From contig NC_088712.1 of NCBI RefSeq assembly GCF_963576615.1, positions 27,495,870 to 27,559,869 on the forward strand: 64,000 nucleotides of DNA, given 5' to 3'. How positions within the stretch are numbered: the stretch's first letter is position 1; every line of letters starts with the position of its first letter. The notes beneath the pieces were generated by a model. The model had not been told where the DNA came from. It made no database searches and was given only the letters and a program-made list of their open reading frames with translations. Below, one piece after another: positions 34,291 through 46,100 of this stretch. A program made the translations under genes and the position numbers. Origin of the DNA: Watersipora subatra (Eukaryota > Bryozoa > Gymnolaemata > Cheilostomatida > Watersiporidae).

Positions 34291-36610
34291 TGATTGTTTT
34301 TTGATTGAGAGTTTCTGAGTTTTTTCGGTTCATCTAACTATTCTTGTTTTTGTTAAGCGAGACTGTTTCAATCTGTCCAAACATGCTGAGGTACCTAAAA
34401 ACAATTACGATGCTTCACTTTTAGAAAATTGGCATCTATGTACTGAAAGTGGCATTTTTATGCAGGTGATTGAAATCCACAGAACCAAAAAGTATTAGAG
34501 CGACACTGTTTCAGGGATTTTGGATCGACAACTAGCTTTCAATATCAGATGAACTGCTAGACTACTCCTTATGTTAGCAATATTTGGCCTGGTTACCTAT
34601 TGACAGTTTGTTTGAAAACTAATCTCTAACTGTGTACAACTTTGTTTGCAATTAAAAAACCATCAAGCTCTGGTTTATCAGTCAAGTATTGAGGCTGATC
34701 CGCAGTTAAATACAAGATTATGCCGCTGATGGGTATCAATCAGTTATTGGCAAATATACAAAACATAGTTTTGTTGTAGCTTACATATTGACACTAATGT
34801 AAATACTGTCTTAATAGCTTTCCCTAATCTGGCTATAACAACCAGGGCTTAGTAGGCTACGATAGAGTGTAAAATAACTAATAATTGTATTTTGCGGCAC
34901 TGCTTCAAAAAACAAGAGTACTTTACAAACGTTTTAGTGGTGTTTAAGATATGCACATAAAATTATTTAGAGGCAAAAATCTGAAGACAAAAGTTCTTCT
35001 TACCAATGCTTTTTATTTGTATTTAACTGTTTTCTAAAATGGCTACATTGGTTAAAAATGTCCTCTGAACACTGAGTAAGTGTCAGGTAATTTTTCAGTT
35101 TTTCAGTTCACAATATCCCAACTTGTCATATCTAATCCTTTCACCTTCCTGTTGAGGACCAAACTAAGCTCTGCCCAATCGTGGTGTGACAATTGTGGTT
35201 GCATACATTTTGTGTGCTTTAGTTGACTGCAATTACTTCATCATAGTATAACAGATTATTTGAGAAAATATGTCATAATACTTTCTTGCAGTGATTTCAT
35301 TGTCTTTTGTCTTAAATATTCTGTGGTTGCCTAACTTTCTTCTAATATATTGTTTATACCTTTACCTCCTCTCTGTGTATTGTTCGAGTGATTGGATAAC
35401 TGTCTTATTATATACTGCTTATTTCTCCTCTTTGCCTATTGTTCCTCTGATTGCATAACTGTCTTATTGTATAGTGTTTACGCCTTCTCTCTGTCATTTG
35501 TATAATGTACCTATTTGGGTCAGTTGAATACATGAGTTCAGTATTGCAAGATGTACCGCTTGCTTGCTTAAAGATAAGTGGAACAACAATATTCAAAATA
35601 AAAATAAACAATGACATCAAGTTGGTTTGTTATATTTTTACCTTGCACATATACCTGTATATTTGAGTTGGTTTTAGGAGACGCAACGATTCGGTAACTA
35701 AAAACTCTAGAAAACCTTTTTAAATTAATTACAGACATGCTATGCTCAAGGTGCCTAGCATTCGGAGATGTATTTTCACGACCGGCGAACTAAGTTTGAA
35801 TGAAATAATAAATGAACGAATGCATAATATATGTACGAAATACTGGACTAAGCCCTTTATCCGTAATAGGAGAGGGTCTTATATGTAAGAGCGCACCAAC
35901 TTTTAAACGTAAAAAAAGTTCAGCTAGCTTTGGCGATCCAGTTTTAAAAGTGTCATATCCGATACTATATCGCATCAATTATATTGAAAACAGTCAGAGA
36001 AGGTAAATGTAAGGCCCTTTGTGTTTTTCAATATATTCTTATTGTTTTAACAATTATTAGTCGGCGAAAACTTGACCATGGGCAAAATTATTTGGCTACT
36101 GAACTTTATGATAGGTAAAAGAGAAAAAAAGCTCACATGATATTTGCAGATGTGCCGTGACTACCATAACTACTCATAAAACGTATCATTTGAACAGTGT
36201 TTGTTGTATAAAGCAATGTACTCACATGTACTGATGTGAAGATGAAGAAGAGCCGCCGTCTTTCGTTACACTTCCTTATATCCTCTCCATACTGCCTTAC
36301 ACTAGCTAATCTACTAGCTTTACCCACTAGCTTTATCCAGCTTTATGCACTCACCGTAATTACCAAGACCACCTGTACTGCCTTGAGCTCAGACACCAAT
36401 ATAGCCTGAGCCTAACAAGTGCCATAATACAACATGCCCTTTCTTTTTTTCTTTTTGTTTTGGGCCACTCCATCACTACCAACAAGCAGACGTAGTAACT
36501 TACCTGACTTGTGTTGCTCGTTACCTGACTCCGTTAGGGCAGTCTCTATAGGCTATGCTTCTGGCTTGTTTGACCCTGTGCCACCGTCTAAAGTACTCTT
36601 CTCGTTACTG
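34291..36610. other. No recognisable gene; short tandem repeat at 35345-35500
   Basis: Around 35345-35500, tattgtt(t/c), then attg(g/c)ataactgtcttat recurs two to three times at a period of about 65-70 bp. Otherwise AT-rich, with only short unsupported frames. Confidence 0.4.
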
Positions 36611-37363
36611 TCAGCTCCATTGCCAGTCTGCACTGGCTTTTCCATCACCCTGACCTCCGCCGCTACCAATACTTTTACCGTGACCACTGTCACTACCAAT
36701 ACTACTTCCACCAACATCTCCAACACTACTTCCACCAACCCTGACTAGCCCGGAGTCTTTTGGTTGGGTCAATAATGACTCCTCAACCTCATCTCCGTCT
36801 CTTCCGTCTTTACCTCGCTCTCCCCAGTAAGAGGCAGGCTCGACAGGCTTCCTGTGGGAGGTCTCTACCTGGGCCGTAACCGGCTGCACAGGGGATGGCA
36901 CCACAGAGCTGGGAGTTGGCATAGGCCCAGACCTATTTAGCTCGACCTAACCTGCAACCAGTGCAGGTCTGCTACCAGCAATTCTGCTCTGAACCTCGGC
37001 TAACTCCTGCACCACTACCCTGAATGCCTTGACATTTTCCAATTCCATGACTGCTGTTTCCCGTTTGGCTTTCAGCTTAGCCAATTTCTTCTTCGACTTC
37101 CTCCGCACTTCCCTTTCCTCTCTTTCAATCTCTGCTACCTTTTTCTCCTGACCTTTTCTGTCTAACATTCCATTGCTGGATACCTCGGCTAAAAAAGAGC
37201 AAACCTTTTCCATTACAGACACTGGTTCAGCTACTTTCTCAGCACCTTCCCTTACCTCATCGTGACTGTGTTCTCTATCATACCCCATAGACACTTGCAC
37301 ATCTCTGGTGCCTTGGGCTGTCCCCCGTTGACTACCAATTTCTACGTATTCGCTACTCTTCAC
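36611..37363 (-). pseudogene. Coiled-coil and Ser/Gly/Pro-rich tail of the retroelement frame
   Basis: Same frame as the protease, separated from it by a TGA at 37382-37384 and divided by a TAG at 36947-36949. The first part has a strongly charged helix (EIEREEREVRRKSKKKLAKL then KAKRETAVMELENVKAF), predicted coiled coil. The second is rich in Pro, Ser and Gly (VGGSSVGDVGGSSIGSDSG). This is where a reverse transcriptase would be expected in an intact element. I do not recognise the segment as any pol domain. Confidence 0.5.
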
Positions 37364-37381
37364 TCCCTTAGTTTTACAAGT

Positions 37382-37864
37382 TCACCAATCTTGACCTGTG
37401 TGACCTTTCCTAACTTCGCTCTCTCTGTCGGACTTATTTGTCAGGTTTTGCAACTCGACATCATCTGAAACATAACTTGACCCAGCAATAATGGTTCTTG
37501 ACGGAAACGGCTTAACTGGCTTAATACTTCTACACTCCTTAACAGCCTCAAACTTACTTTCGCATAACGCATTTACAACAGCAAATAATTTAAGCTGCCT
37601 CAACTCAGTTATGCCCAAGAAGTTCGTTCTCAATCCTTTCACCACATGAACTTCAGCATCCATATGCCTGTCTTTACTTTCCAAATGAACTATTACACTT
37701 CCAAGCACTTTTAACTCACTACCATCAGCAGTTTCTAAAACTGTCGACGGTTTCTTTAACCGTAGGTTCAACTTATTGGCTGTTGCTTCGGTTACCATAG
37801 ACACCTCAGCGCCAGTATCAAACGTAAACTCTACATTTACTCCATTAACTTCTAAATACTGCAC
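37382..37864 (-). pseudogene. Retropepsin (aspartic protease) domain
   Basis: The active-site motif FTFDTGAEVSMV lies about 15 residues in and is followed by the expected beta-hairpin pattern (LRLKKPSTVLETADGSELKV). The second conserved hydrophobic motif is LRTNFLGITELRQLKL. The fold signature is complete for a retroviral-type protease monomer of about 110 residues. The frame has no ATG of its own and ends at TGA 37382-37384. In related elements it would be made as part of a Gag-Pol polyprotein. Confidence 0.8.
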
Positions 37865-37875
37865 AATTCCCTTGC

Positions 37876-38232
37876 CTAGTCATTGATCTTCACCATATTT
37901 ATCTCTATAACCAGAGAATCTAACATTTCTGCCCTTACTATTATCCCGTACCCTTCATCATACCGACTCGTCTCGTGCCTCTCCTTATACCTCTCCCCCT
38001 CAAGTCTATCTATACCATTGTCCCTGTATCTACTCAACTTGTCTCTCGTCTCGCAGGGGCTTTCTCGGCCCCTGTACCTCTCCCTACTAATATCCCTGCT
38101 GCCATATCGCTCATAGCTACTATCTCGGCTACCTCCTGACCTCCTGCTGCTACCTCGTCTATCGTAACCTACATCTCCTTCTTTATCCCTACAATAACGA
38201 GATACATGTCCTCGCCGTCCCAAGAAAGACAT
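37876..38232 (-). pseudogene. Gag 3' segment after frameshift, Arg/Ser-rich
   Basis: Continues Gag in another frame. It opens with the back half of a second CCHC knuckle (GRRGHVSRYC), then an Arg/Ser/Asp/Tyr-rich stretch (DRRGSSRRSGGSRDSSYERY), and ends at TAG 37876-37878 just before the protease. The break from the upstream frame falls inside the second cysteine codon of this knuckle, near 38220-38223, as expected if a single base was lost. A further shift of frame is needed to enter the protease. Confidence 0.65.
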
Positions 38233-39182
38233 TTAATGTGGGGACAACTCCGCATCTCATGGCCACCACCTCTGCAATTATAGCAAACTCTATCTCTGCT
38301 TTCTTTACTGTTTTCTCCATGTCTAGAGACATACTTTTCCCTGCTATTGTCTCTATACTTCCTACTGCCACTGTCCTTGTTATACTCCCGGCCTCTTGTC
38401 CCATATCTGCTAGTATCATGCTCCTCACTACCATAATACCTTCTACTACTCCTAGGGCTACCTCTAGGGGAAGATCTACCCGCTGAATCATAGCTTCTAT
38501 CTCTATCATCACTCCTGTACTGCGCTCGGCTATCAAACTCTGATACCTTTGCTACTTCTCTCTTAACCTCACTTTTTGAATCGGTACTTCTACTATCCGC
38601 TCTCACGAACCTGTCTGAATGATTCACCATCTCACGTGCCCTCAATGCCTCATGTAACAACTCCCAAGTCAGATTGGCGTTCTTCATCAAATCTCTACTT
38701 ACTTCTCTATCTCTCAACTCGTTAACCGCCACTATAAGGGTAAACCTTACTCTATCATTGTTATTAGCCACCTCAGCATATCTGCTCAAACTCTCTACCC
38801 GTTGTAAGTATTCTCTATCACTTTCTCCAAGTGCCTGCCTAGCCGTAAGAAACTTATGCCTCTTTACGAACATACTCTCTTGTCTACCATAATAACCTTG
38901 CAAAACATCCACTGCCTTTTCATAAGTGGAATATCCACCCTCTACATTAAACCCTGCACCCCTCAATACCTCTCTACCGCTGTACCCAATAGCTCTCAAT
39001 AGTGGCACTAACCTAGCTCTACCTCTTCTAATAGGCACTCTGTTGCCATCTTCATCAGCTACATATACATAACCTCTCTTCTCGACAGCACTCTCAATAC
39101 ACAAATTCATCTCCTCTATAAATCTCTCCCACGACCCATCACCGTGCTCACCGAACACCAGCTTCGGAAAACCACTCTCCAT
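38169..39182 (-). pseudogene. gag: Gypsy-like Gag polyprotein with CCHC knuckle
   Basis: Gag packages retroelement RNA. The first ATG is at 39182-39180 (MESGFPKL); an earlier frame opening at 39215 is TTG. Capsid-like helices follow, with a Gag motif (KFLTARQALGESDREYLQRV then ESLSRYAEVANNN). There is then a long Arg/Ser/Asp-rich region and one complete zinc knuckle (CYNCRGGGHEMRSC). The frame is read out of register after the next cysteine and stops at 38169-38171. It is otherwise long and open, suggesting a fairly recent insertion. Confidence 0.8.
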
Positions 39183-39196
39183 CTCTACCCAACACA

Positions 39197-39214
39197 GTAT
39201 ATCTCTCGCTACCA
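39197..39214 (-). promoter_or_regulatory. Candidate tRNA primer-binding site
   Basis: About 15 bases upstream of the Gag ATG the minus strand reads tggtagcgagagata. It begins TGG like all primer-binding sites, and its first seven bases equal the complement of an animal initiator-Met tRNA 3' end. The match weakens after that, and no LTR end is proven next to it. Confidence 0.25.
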
Positions 39215-39215
39215 A

Positions 39216-40070
39216 TTCACTCTACCCCACTCGTATGAAATTAATGTAATTCTCACCTCCGAATACGGGATAAATATTTACACCTCACCAACACCGCTAC
39301 TTCACCGCTACAACACCTCACAACACCACCCTACCTCACGTCACCTCGCTTGCACGCCCGTGAAATTGCATTCAGATAGCTTTTTATACTTTTAGCCATT
39401 TCTATTATTTAATGAGCATATTAAAATCAATATCTTAAAGGCAGATGTTCTGCCATATATGCTAATGAGAATTCTAAAGGTTGTCTCATGCTCTGAAAGA
39501 ATTGTTTCCTCTTTTAGCTTTTCTTTGCTTTTAATGCAGTATGCTTTTGAAATATGGAGTCTGTTTAATAAATCATTGAGTGACGAGCTGAAAACAATTA
39601 AATGAAAAGTTTTTAGATGGACTTACTTTTCTGAAAATATAATAACGTTTCATTAAAATGCAGAAAAAAAAACACTCATCTCCCACACTGCCAATGCCCA
39701 CACTGCTCTCAAGAAGAGCGGATAAGGACATTTCTACCTTAAACAATATATTTGAGTATATTAAATTTCTAATCCTCAATACATCTTACAACACAAGAGG
39801 GTCTAATATTAGACCCACCATTAATATGGACTCTATTAAACATTCATTTTCTATGAACCACTAAATTTTAATCACATTTTAGGTAGGCTTACATCGTACT
39901 TCAAAGTGGTTAATGTCAACTAACCATGTCAGTATATATGCATCTTAGTTTTTTTAATAGAGAGCCTCTCAGTAACATTTTATATCATCAGATCTAAATT
40001 GGGCGCAGTTATCCACAAGAGAGAATCAGAAGGACTCATTTTGGGTGGATTGATATTTTATCGTGATTTT
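39216..40070. other. Upstream region of ACTR10
   Basis: AT-rich apart from a C-rich stretch at 39230-39370 (caccaacaccgc, cacctcacaacaccacc) that may belong to the retroelement's 5' end. No core promoter motif can be assigned with confidence. Confidence 0.35.
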
Positions 40071-40127
40071 ATGTTTTGTAGTGTGATGTTAGAAGTGACT
40101 TTATTTTTTGTGCCTATTTCACTTTGA
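40071..40127 (+). promoter_or_regulatory. Possible upstream ORF before ACTR10
   Basis: An ATG at 40071 opens 18 codons, ending at TGA 40125-40127, two bases before the ACTR10 ATG at 40130. It matters only if transcription starts upstream of 40071, which is unknown. Confidence 0.3.
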
Positions 40128-40129
40128 TC

Positions 40130-40197
40130 ATGGTGGTGCACAAGAGTAGCGACAAAAAGCCATCTGTGGTGTTGGATATAGGAACCGCTTTCACCAA
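40130..40197 (+). CDS. ACTR10: ACTR10 exon 1
   Basis: ATG in context gatcATGGtg; encodes residues 1-22 ending SVVLDIGTAFT plus two bases. Donor aa|gtaagt. Confidence 0.93.
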
Positions 40198-43100
40198 GTA
40201 AGTATTGACGTGTATGTTTTAAATTACAGTGACAGTGGGTTTTGTTTACCCGGCTTAGTTTTGTTAGTAGATACACACAATGAATACATTAAAATGTTTA
40301 ATCAAAAGACAAATGCTCTTTGATTTTCTAGTATTGAGTGCAGCTAAAACCTAACTATTGCTGCTTTTAAATGTTATCAAAATAATATGTCTAATATTCT
40401 ATCTCAACTATATAATGCATTATATATAATATATATTATTATATATATAATATATATTATTATATATATATAATATATATTATTATATATATAATATATA
40501 TTATTATATATAATAATATATTATTATTATATATAATAATATATATTATATATATATTATTATATATATATATATATCCAATGGTAAACATTAAAGAAGA
40601 TGAAGTATTTCAGATGGATTAGGATGACTTGTTTACCATCTAAGAGTTGATAATAAACAACTTAACTCACAACTGCTATAGCTACACATCCAAGCTGATA
40701 TACCTCTCTGCTGTCGGGACCAGCTTGTTAAATAAATGCATCTAGAATTAAAAAAGTATGGGTCCACTGGCTGAAAGGAAAAATAGCATAAAATTGGAAC
40801 TATTTAGGGAGTCTGAGATTATTTAGCATCGTAAAAAAGTGCTATTCAGTTATATGTTCCACCCTTTCTCAAAATACCAACCAATCATCTTCGATCTTAC
40901 CTGTACAGATGTCTGCCATTGCTCACAATTTTTAAATAATGGTATATAAAAACTTGATTTGTATGAATTACGTGAAGTTTGGCAATAAAATTGTAAATTA
41001 TGTTTCAAATTTTAGAGCAGGTTATGCAGGGGATGACAAGCCTATATGCATAGTGCGTAGTAAATTGGATGATGTAAAAGGAGAACAATGGTTGAAGGAT
41101 ATCCAATGTCCTCAAGAGCTAAGGAGAGCCCTCAGAAAGTTCCTACGGATTATATATTTAAGGTAGAGCTTCCTGTTTATATGACTCAGTTGTAGCGTTT
41201 CCTGTTTATACGACTCAGTTGCTGGCAGGGAGACTGTTATTTGAATTTGACAAACATTTCTAGTTTGTCAGACCTTTTTTTAATGAAGCCTTCAAACCTC
41301 ATAGAAGTTTCAACCAAAACTGTTCATGTGGTTAGTGAACACTTTGAACTAAATCTGTAGAGTTGTTATTTTTTGATGTAATCAAATTAATTTCTTTCAT
41401 TAATTTAATTGAATAATTAATAAAAGAAATTAATTATTTCTTGTAGTTGAAGCTTGTTTACTACTGTGGACATATTCAGCTCCTGAAGCCATGCTTTAGG
41501 GCACAGGAAGCATTTTAGTAAGCTTGTCGTTGTTTTCTCCATGTGATGGTAATACCTGCCTTAGCTGTTTACTGAACAACTATGTTTAGCATTTGAGGCA
41601 ATTTTTAATGATGCTTTTGTATTTTATTAGCTTATCACAATGTTTGTCTTATATGTTCTGATAATTTTTCAAAGAATGAAAGTCTCGCATTACTTGAAAT
41701 ACTGCATTAGCGATATATAATCCAGTTTTACATTCACAAACTTTTAAAAGATTATATTCTATTTTAGGCGCACAAAATTTCTTGTAATGGCAAGCTCTTT
41801 GTTTCTATTAATTTTCAGAAGAGAACATAATTAGCCAATCAGAAGGCAACGATAATAAATCATTTCAAACAACGACTAACTTGCTAGTTTAGTGCCTAGA
41901 CAATATAAATTGCGTAAAGCCAATAGACCCACAATACTAATAAGCATTAGCACTGTGTACTCAATTCTATTATTTTGGTACAATGATTTTCTTACTTTGT
42001 TGTTCATGAATACCTGTTGGCACAAGTCGCTGATGCTTTTAATTGACACTATTCGCTAATTTCACTCATGTCAATATCTGTCAGCAGTTTTGATACCGCT
42101 TGCAGACACTTGTGTACTCATGTCACTGCTTGAGAACACCTATAACTGATTCGATGTCATCAGTCTGAAAGCTTGTCAATTTTGGTAAGACCTGTCAGTT
42201 CAGGGCACCTGTTCTCTCTAGTTCATCGGGCACTTTTAGGCACCTATCCGTAGAAAATGGTTTTTTAATTTTCTGTCATGATTTGTAGACATTTGTTGGT
42301 TTCAATGGGTGACAGGAGCGTGATAGTCTGTGAGCAGCTACTATGTCCTCGTTCTTGGAAAGATGCTTTGGCACATGTCCTACTCATAGACTATGAGGTC
42401 GGTGTTCATTGAGCACTAAAGCTAAAGTTGTCTGTCCGGGTTTTGTAATGAATATACTGCATAATCTTCAATTCTTTTTATGGTAATAACATCTATTCAG
42501 CAGGCTATTTTAACTCATCTGAATGTCTCTAGAAGCATTATGTAGGTTTCAACTAGGTTGAAGTGTCATATTGAAGGTGGAACGCTTTACATGCCCTGGC
42601 TGTTGATATGTTGTTGCCATGGCTTTATGTCACTGAGTAAAAAATTCTACTTCCTATGGGGTTCAAACTCACTCTTTCAGCTGGTAGGCCAACTCCCTAA
42701 CAACCGCTCTATTCAACCAAATATTCAATTTTTGAAATAATTTTACCTATAGTTATTACACCTGTCTATCTCTCATGGCACACTAGACCATCAGGTGACA
42801 CGTATAAATAAAGTGAACTTATATGATTCCGAGAGATCATGCGTAAAGAGTTTTTAATTAGAAGTTTTGGATTTTATTTTAAAATGGAGTAAACTCTTTC
42901 TAAGAATATGGAATGAAAAACAAGTCTCTGGTAATCGACAAAGCAGGAGTTGTTTTCTTTTTAATTTCTGTTTTGTTTTATGTTGATTTTCAAATTACGT
43001 TCCAAGTATAAGCCAGTGGATAGTACAGCTATCCACTGGTCCGTAACAATTGGTGAAACAAACTTGCAAACTGTTCACCAGATGTTTGGACTGAATGACT

Positions 43101-46100
43101 TTCATGTTCATCGGCTCAAGCACTCAATTAAGTTTAATTTAAAAGAGAAGTTTTTTGCTCTTTCATATTGTTGATTTTAAGTCATTTTAAATACCAAGTC
43201 TTATCTTTTTGAACCGACATGCTTATTGTTCGCTGAACTGTTGCCTAAATTTGTCAGCCACACAATTGCTGAATGTTCAGTGAACAGGGTATGAATTTCC
43301 ATATCGTCGTGTCACTTTGCGTTGAATGTCTCATATATTGATAGGTGCCAGCAGTTGTCTATATTGACAGGTACTAGCAGTTGTCTATATTGACATGTGC
43401 CAGCAGCTGTCTAAATTGACAGGTGCCAGCAATTGTCTATATTGACATGTGCCAGCAGCTGTCTAAATTGACAGGTGCCAGCAATTGTTTATATTGACAG
43501 ATGCCAGCAGTTGTTTTTATTGACAGGTGTCATCAGTTGTTTATATTGACAGGTGTCAGCAGTTGTTTATATTGACAGGTACCAGCAGTTGTTTTCGCTC
43601 CCCGGCATCTCTTATCTCTTTACACTCTTGGCATTACCACAGGTCTCGTGGTCCACTCTGGTCACTCAGAGACACTCATTCTTCCAATCTATGAAAATAT
43701 GGTATGTGCCCTTATAAACACAAGTGTCCATTTTACCTCAGTCCGCTGCATCTTTCTTAGATCATAACTTTAACATGACATTGCAATCAGGTGCTCTTGC
43801 GAGCGTGCCAATCTATGATGGTTGGTGGGAAATTCATTGAGGAGAATATTTCTTCGCAGCTAAGTGAGACAGGACGAGTAGACGTGAGAGGAGAACTCCA
43901 ACCTATTGAAGATATTAAAAGTTGGTATCGTTTTTTTCTATGTTTTATTACAATGTTTATTCATCTGATTTGATTACAAATGTTTCCCAGCAACCTGTAG
44001 GAGTTGCGGTGGCCCAGATTGGGTCATTGTGAGGCACAGACCTATTAATTAGACTATATTAAGTATAGTTAATAAGTCTATGTTGTGAGGTATGTCTGTT
44101 ATACATTGTAGATGTGGTAACGAGAGAGCAGCTAGAAGATATTAAGGGTAAGTCCTCAGCCATTGGTGTATATTATTGCTATTGTATTTATTTATTGTAT
44201 TATTCTCTCTAGAGTAGAGTTTTATTAGCAAAGTCCCCAAGGGTGTTCTTGTTTGAACGATGTTCCAAACACACTTGAAACATGAAACTGCAAAAGGCTT
44301 ATTAATGTTACTGCGTAACAAAAAAGACATAATCATTGACCAATAAAAGTTGGCATTTATATGAATACGCATTTTGATTGGTTACCTCTTTGTTCAATTG
44401 TTTTGGTCCTCTGCATTAAGGCGATCTAATTCTCTTTCTGGTGGTAATCTGATGGCTAGTAATCCACAGTTCTTAATCTTTAATCTTTCATATTCTGCCA
44501 TCTGTATCAATATTTTTATTTATTTATTTTATTTACTCAACCAGAAGTTACAGCTCTGCACTCAATAATTTTGATAATGATTAAGTTATCATTTTTAAAT
44601 TGTAAAGTTTCGTCAGTTCACTAATAATAAACAAGTCTCCAACTGATCAATAACTTGTGTTTGAACAGAAAATATTGAATGGTCGTAGCGCAAGAACAGC
44701 GGTGTTGGATAAACAATATCATCTGCAATAAAATCTGTAATGTAAATAATTGTTTAGTCAAGGGTCAGCAACTCGTGGCACCGGAGACGCATGCTGCTCT
44801 TTCATCCCCTCGCTGCGGCTCCCCCTGGCGTAGGTTTTTTTCTTTTTTACCATATGTCAAGTAATTCATAAAAATATAGAAGTTTTATCACTAGATCTTT
44901 TGATATAATTAAAAAAATTGTAATTATGTCGATCAATTAAACATTGTCGCTTGCTATGCATCATTATTTATGCTCCAATAAAACCACCAAAATTACGCTA
45001 GCCAACATGACACTTCTTGATTTTTTTTACCCCAGGTAGGCAAACTATGGCGACTACTAATGAAAGAAAGATGACAGAGAAAAATAGAACACTTAATCCT
45101 ACGTGGGCTGATTCGTTTGTTTTCACTGCGGATGAAACTGGTTCACCAGTTTGCCTAATATGTAATAAGAAATTTGAAAACAACAAAAAGTAAAATGTCG
45201 CAAGACACTTTCAGAATAAACACACATCCTTTGCTGAAAAATATTCAGATAGAGATGAAAAAAAAACTGCCGTTTCGAACTGATGTGTAAGGCTGAGTTC
45301 CGAAGCAAACTGAGCGAAAATCATTTCAAGAAGTGGGTGAAGTCCACAAATTCAACTACATATGCTGGTTTTGTGGCTACTCAAGAAACAGTCAGACGTC
45401 GAAAGCCGTTCACCGATGGAGAATATATAAAATAATCATTTGTTAAGATTTCTGAGCATCTGTTGAGGGACTTTAAAATTAAGACTGAACTTACACAAAA
45501 ACTCAGATATATGCCCCTGTCTGTCTGTCTGTCTGTCTGCCTGTCTAGCATTTTGTTAAAAGAAGGACTGAATTAAACATGAAGTAGCAATTTTTCTTGA
45601 AAGTAACCTTAAAAACAACGTAATATTCTTACGTTATGTTCAAGTTATTATTAGCCATTTTATTGTTCTTTGCAAAAGTGTAATTTTGTTTTTTTCAGCA
45701 GTTAAATCATTATACATGCCACGCCTTTTCATTTTATTGTGTAAACATGGTATAAAAGCAGTAAAATCTAAACAAAAACATTACATGTAGTTTTTTTTTA
45801 ATTTAAATTATTAAAGGGGTTTTGTGGCTCCCACTGCGTTCATTCTTGCAGAAAATGGGTCCAAATGGCTTTTTGAGTGGAAAATGTTGCCGACCCCTAG
45901 TTTAGTTTATGAGTTATATTCTCTTAACATGCCAACTGTGCAAGAGGGAATAACTGCAAGTAAAGTTCATCTGTTTAATCCATGCACGTAAAATATTAAC
46001 AACAGACTTTCATAAATCGTAGTTATTCCTGGAGGGTCAAGGTCGAATTCTCAACTTATGTTATCAAAAGAGCCTTTGAATAGTAAGTTAATTTATAAAA

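Larger units (their letters stand above)
36611..39214 (-). mobile_element. Gag-protease LTR-type retroelement lacking pol
   Basis: The minus strand shows, in order, a Gag with a zinc knuckle, an Arg/Ser-rich linker, a retropepsin domain, and a charged coiled-coil plus Ser/Gly/Pro-rich tail. The parts lie in three different frames or are separated by stops. Codon use and base content are more GC-rich than the surroundings. No reverse transcriptase, RNase H or integrase motif is seen before the sequence returns to AT-rich DNA near 36.4 kb, and no matching pair of LTRs was found by eye. It is a broken or non-autonomous Gypsy-like element. Confidence 0.85.

Noticed and set aside
36434-36748. Plus-strand Thr/Asn-rich frame of 104 codons (and plus-strand frames around 37.9-38.5 kb)
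   Set aside because: Antisense shadows of the more convincing minus-strand retroelement frames.
36300-39700. A pair of LTRs around the gag-protease element
   Set aside because: Comparing both flanks by eye gave no matching direct repeat; a computed search is needed before claiming any.
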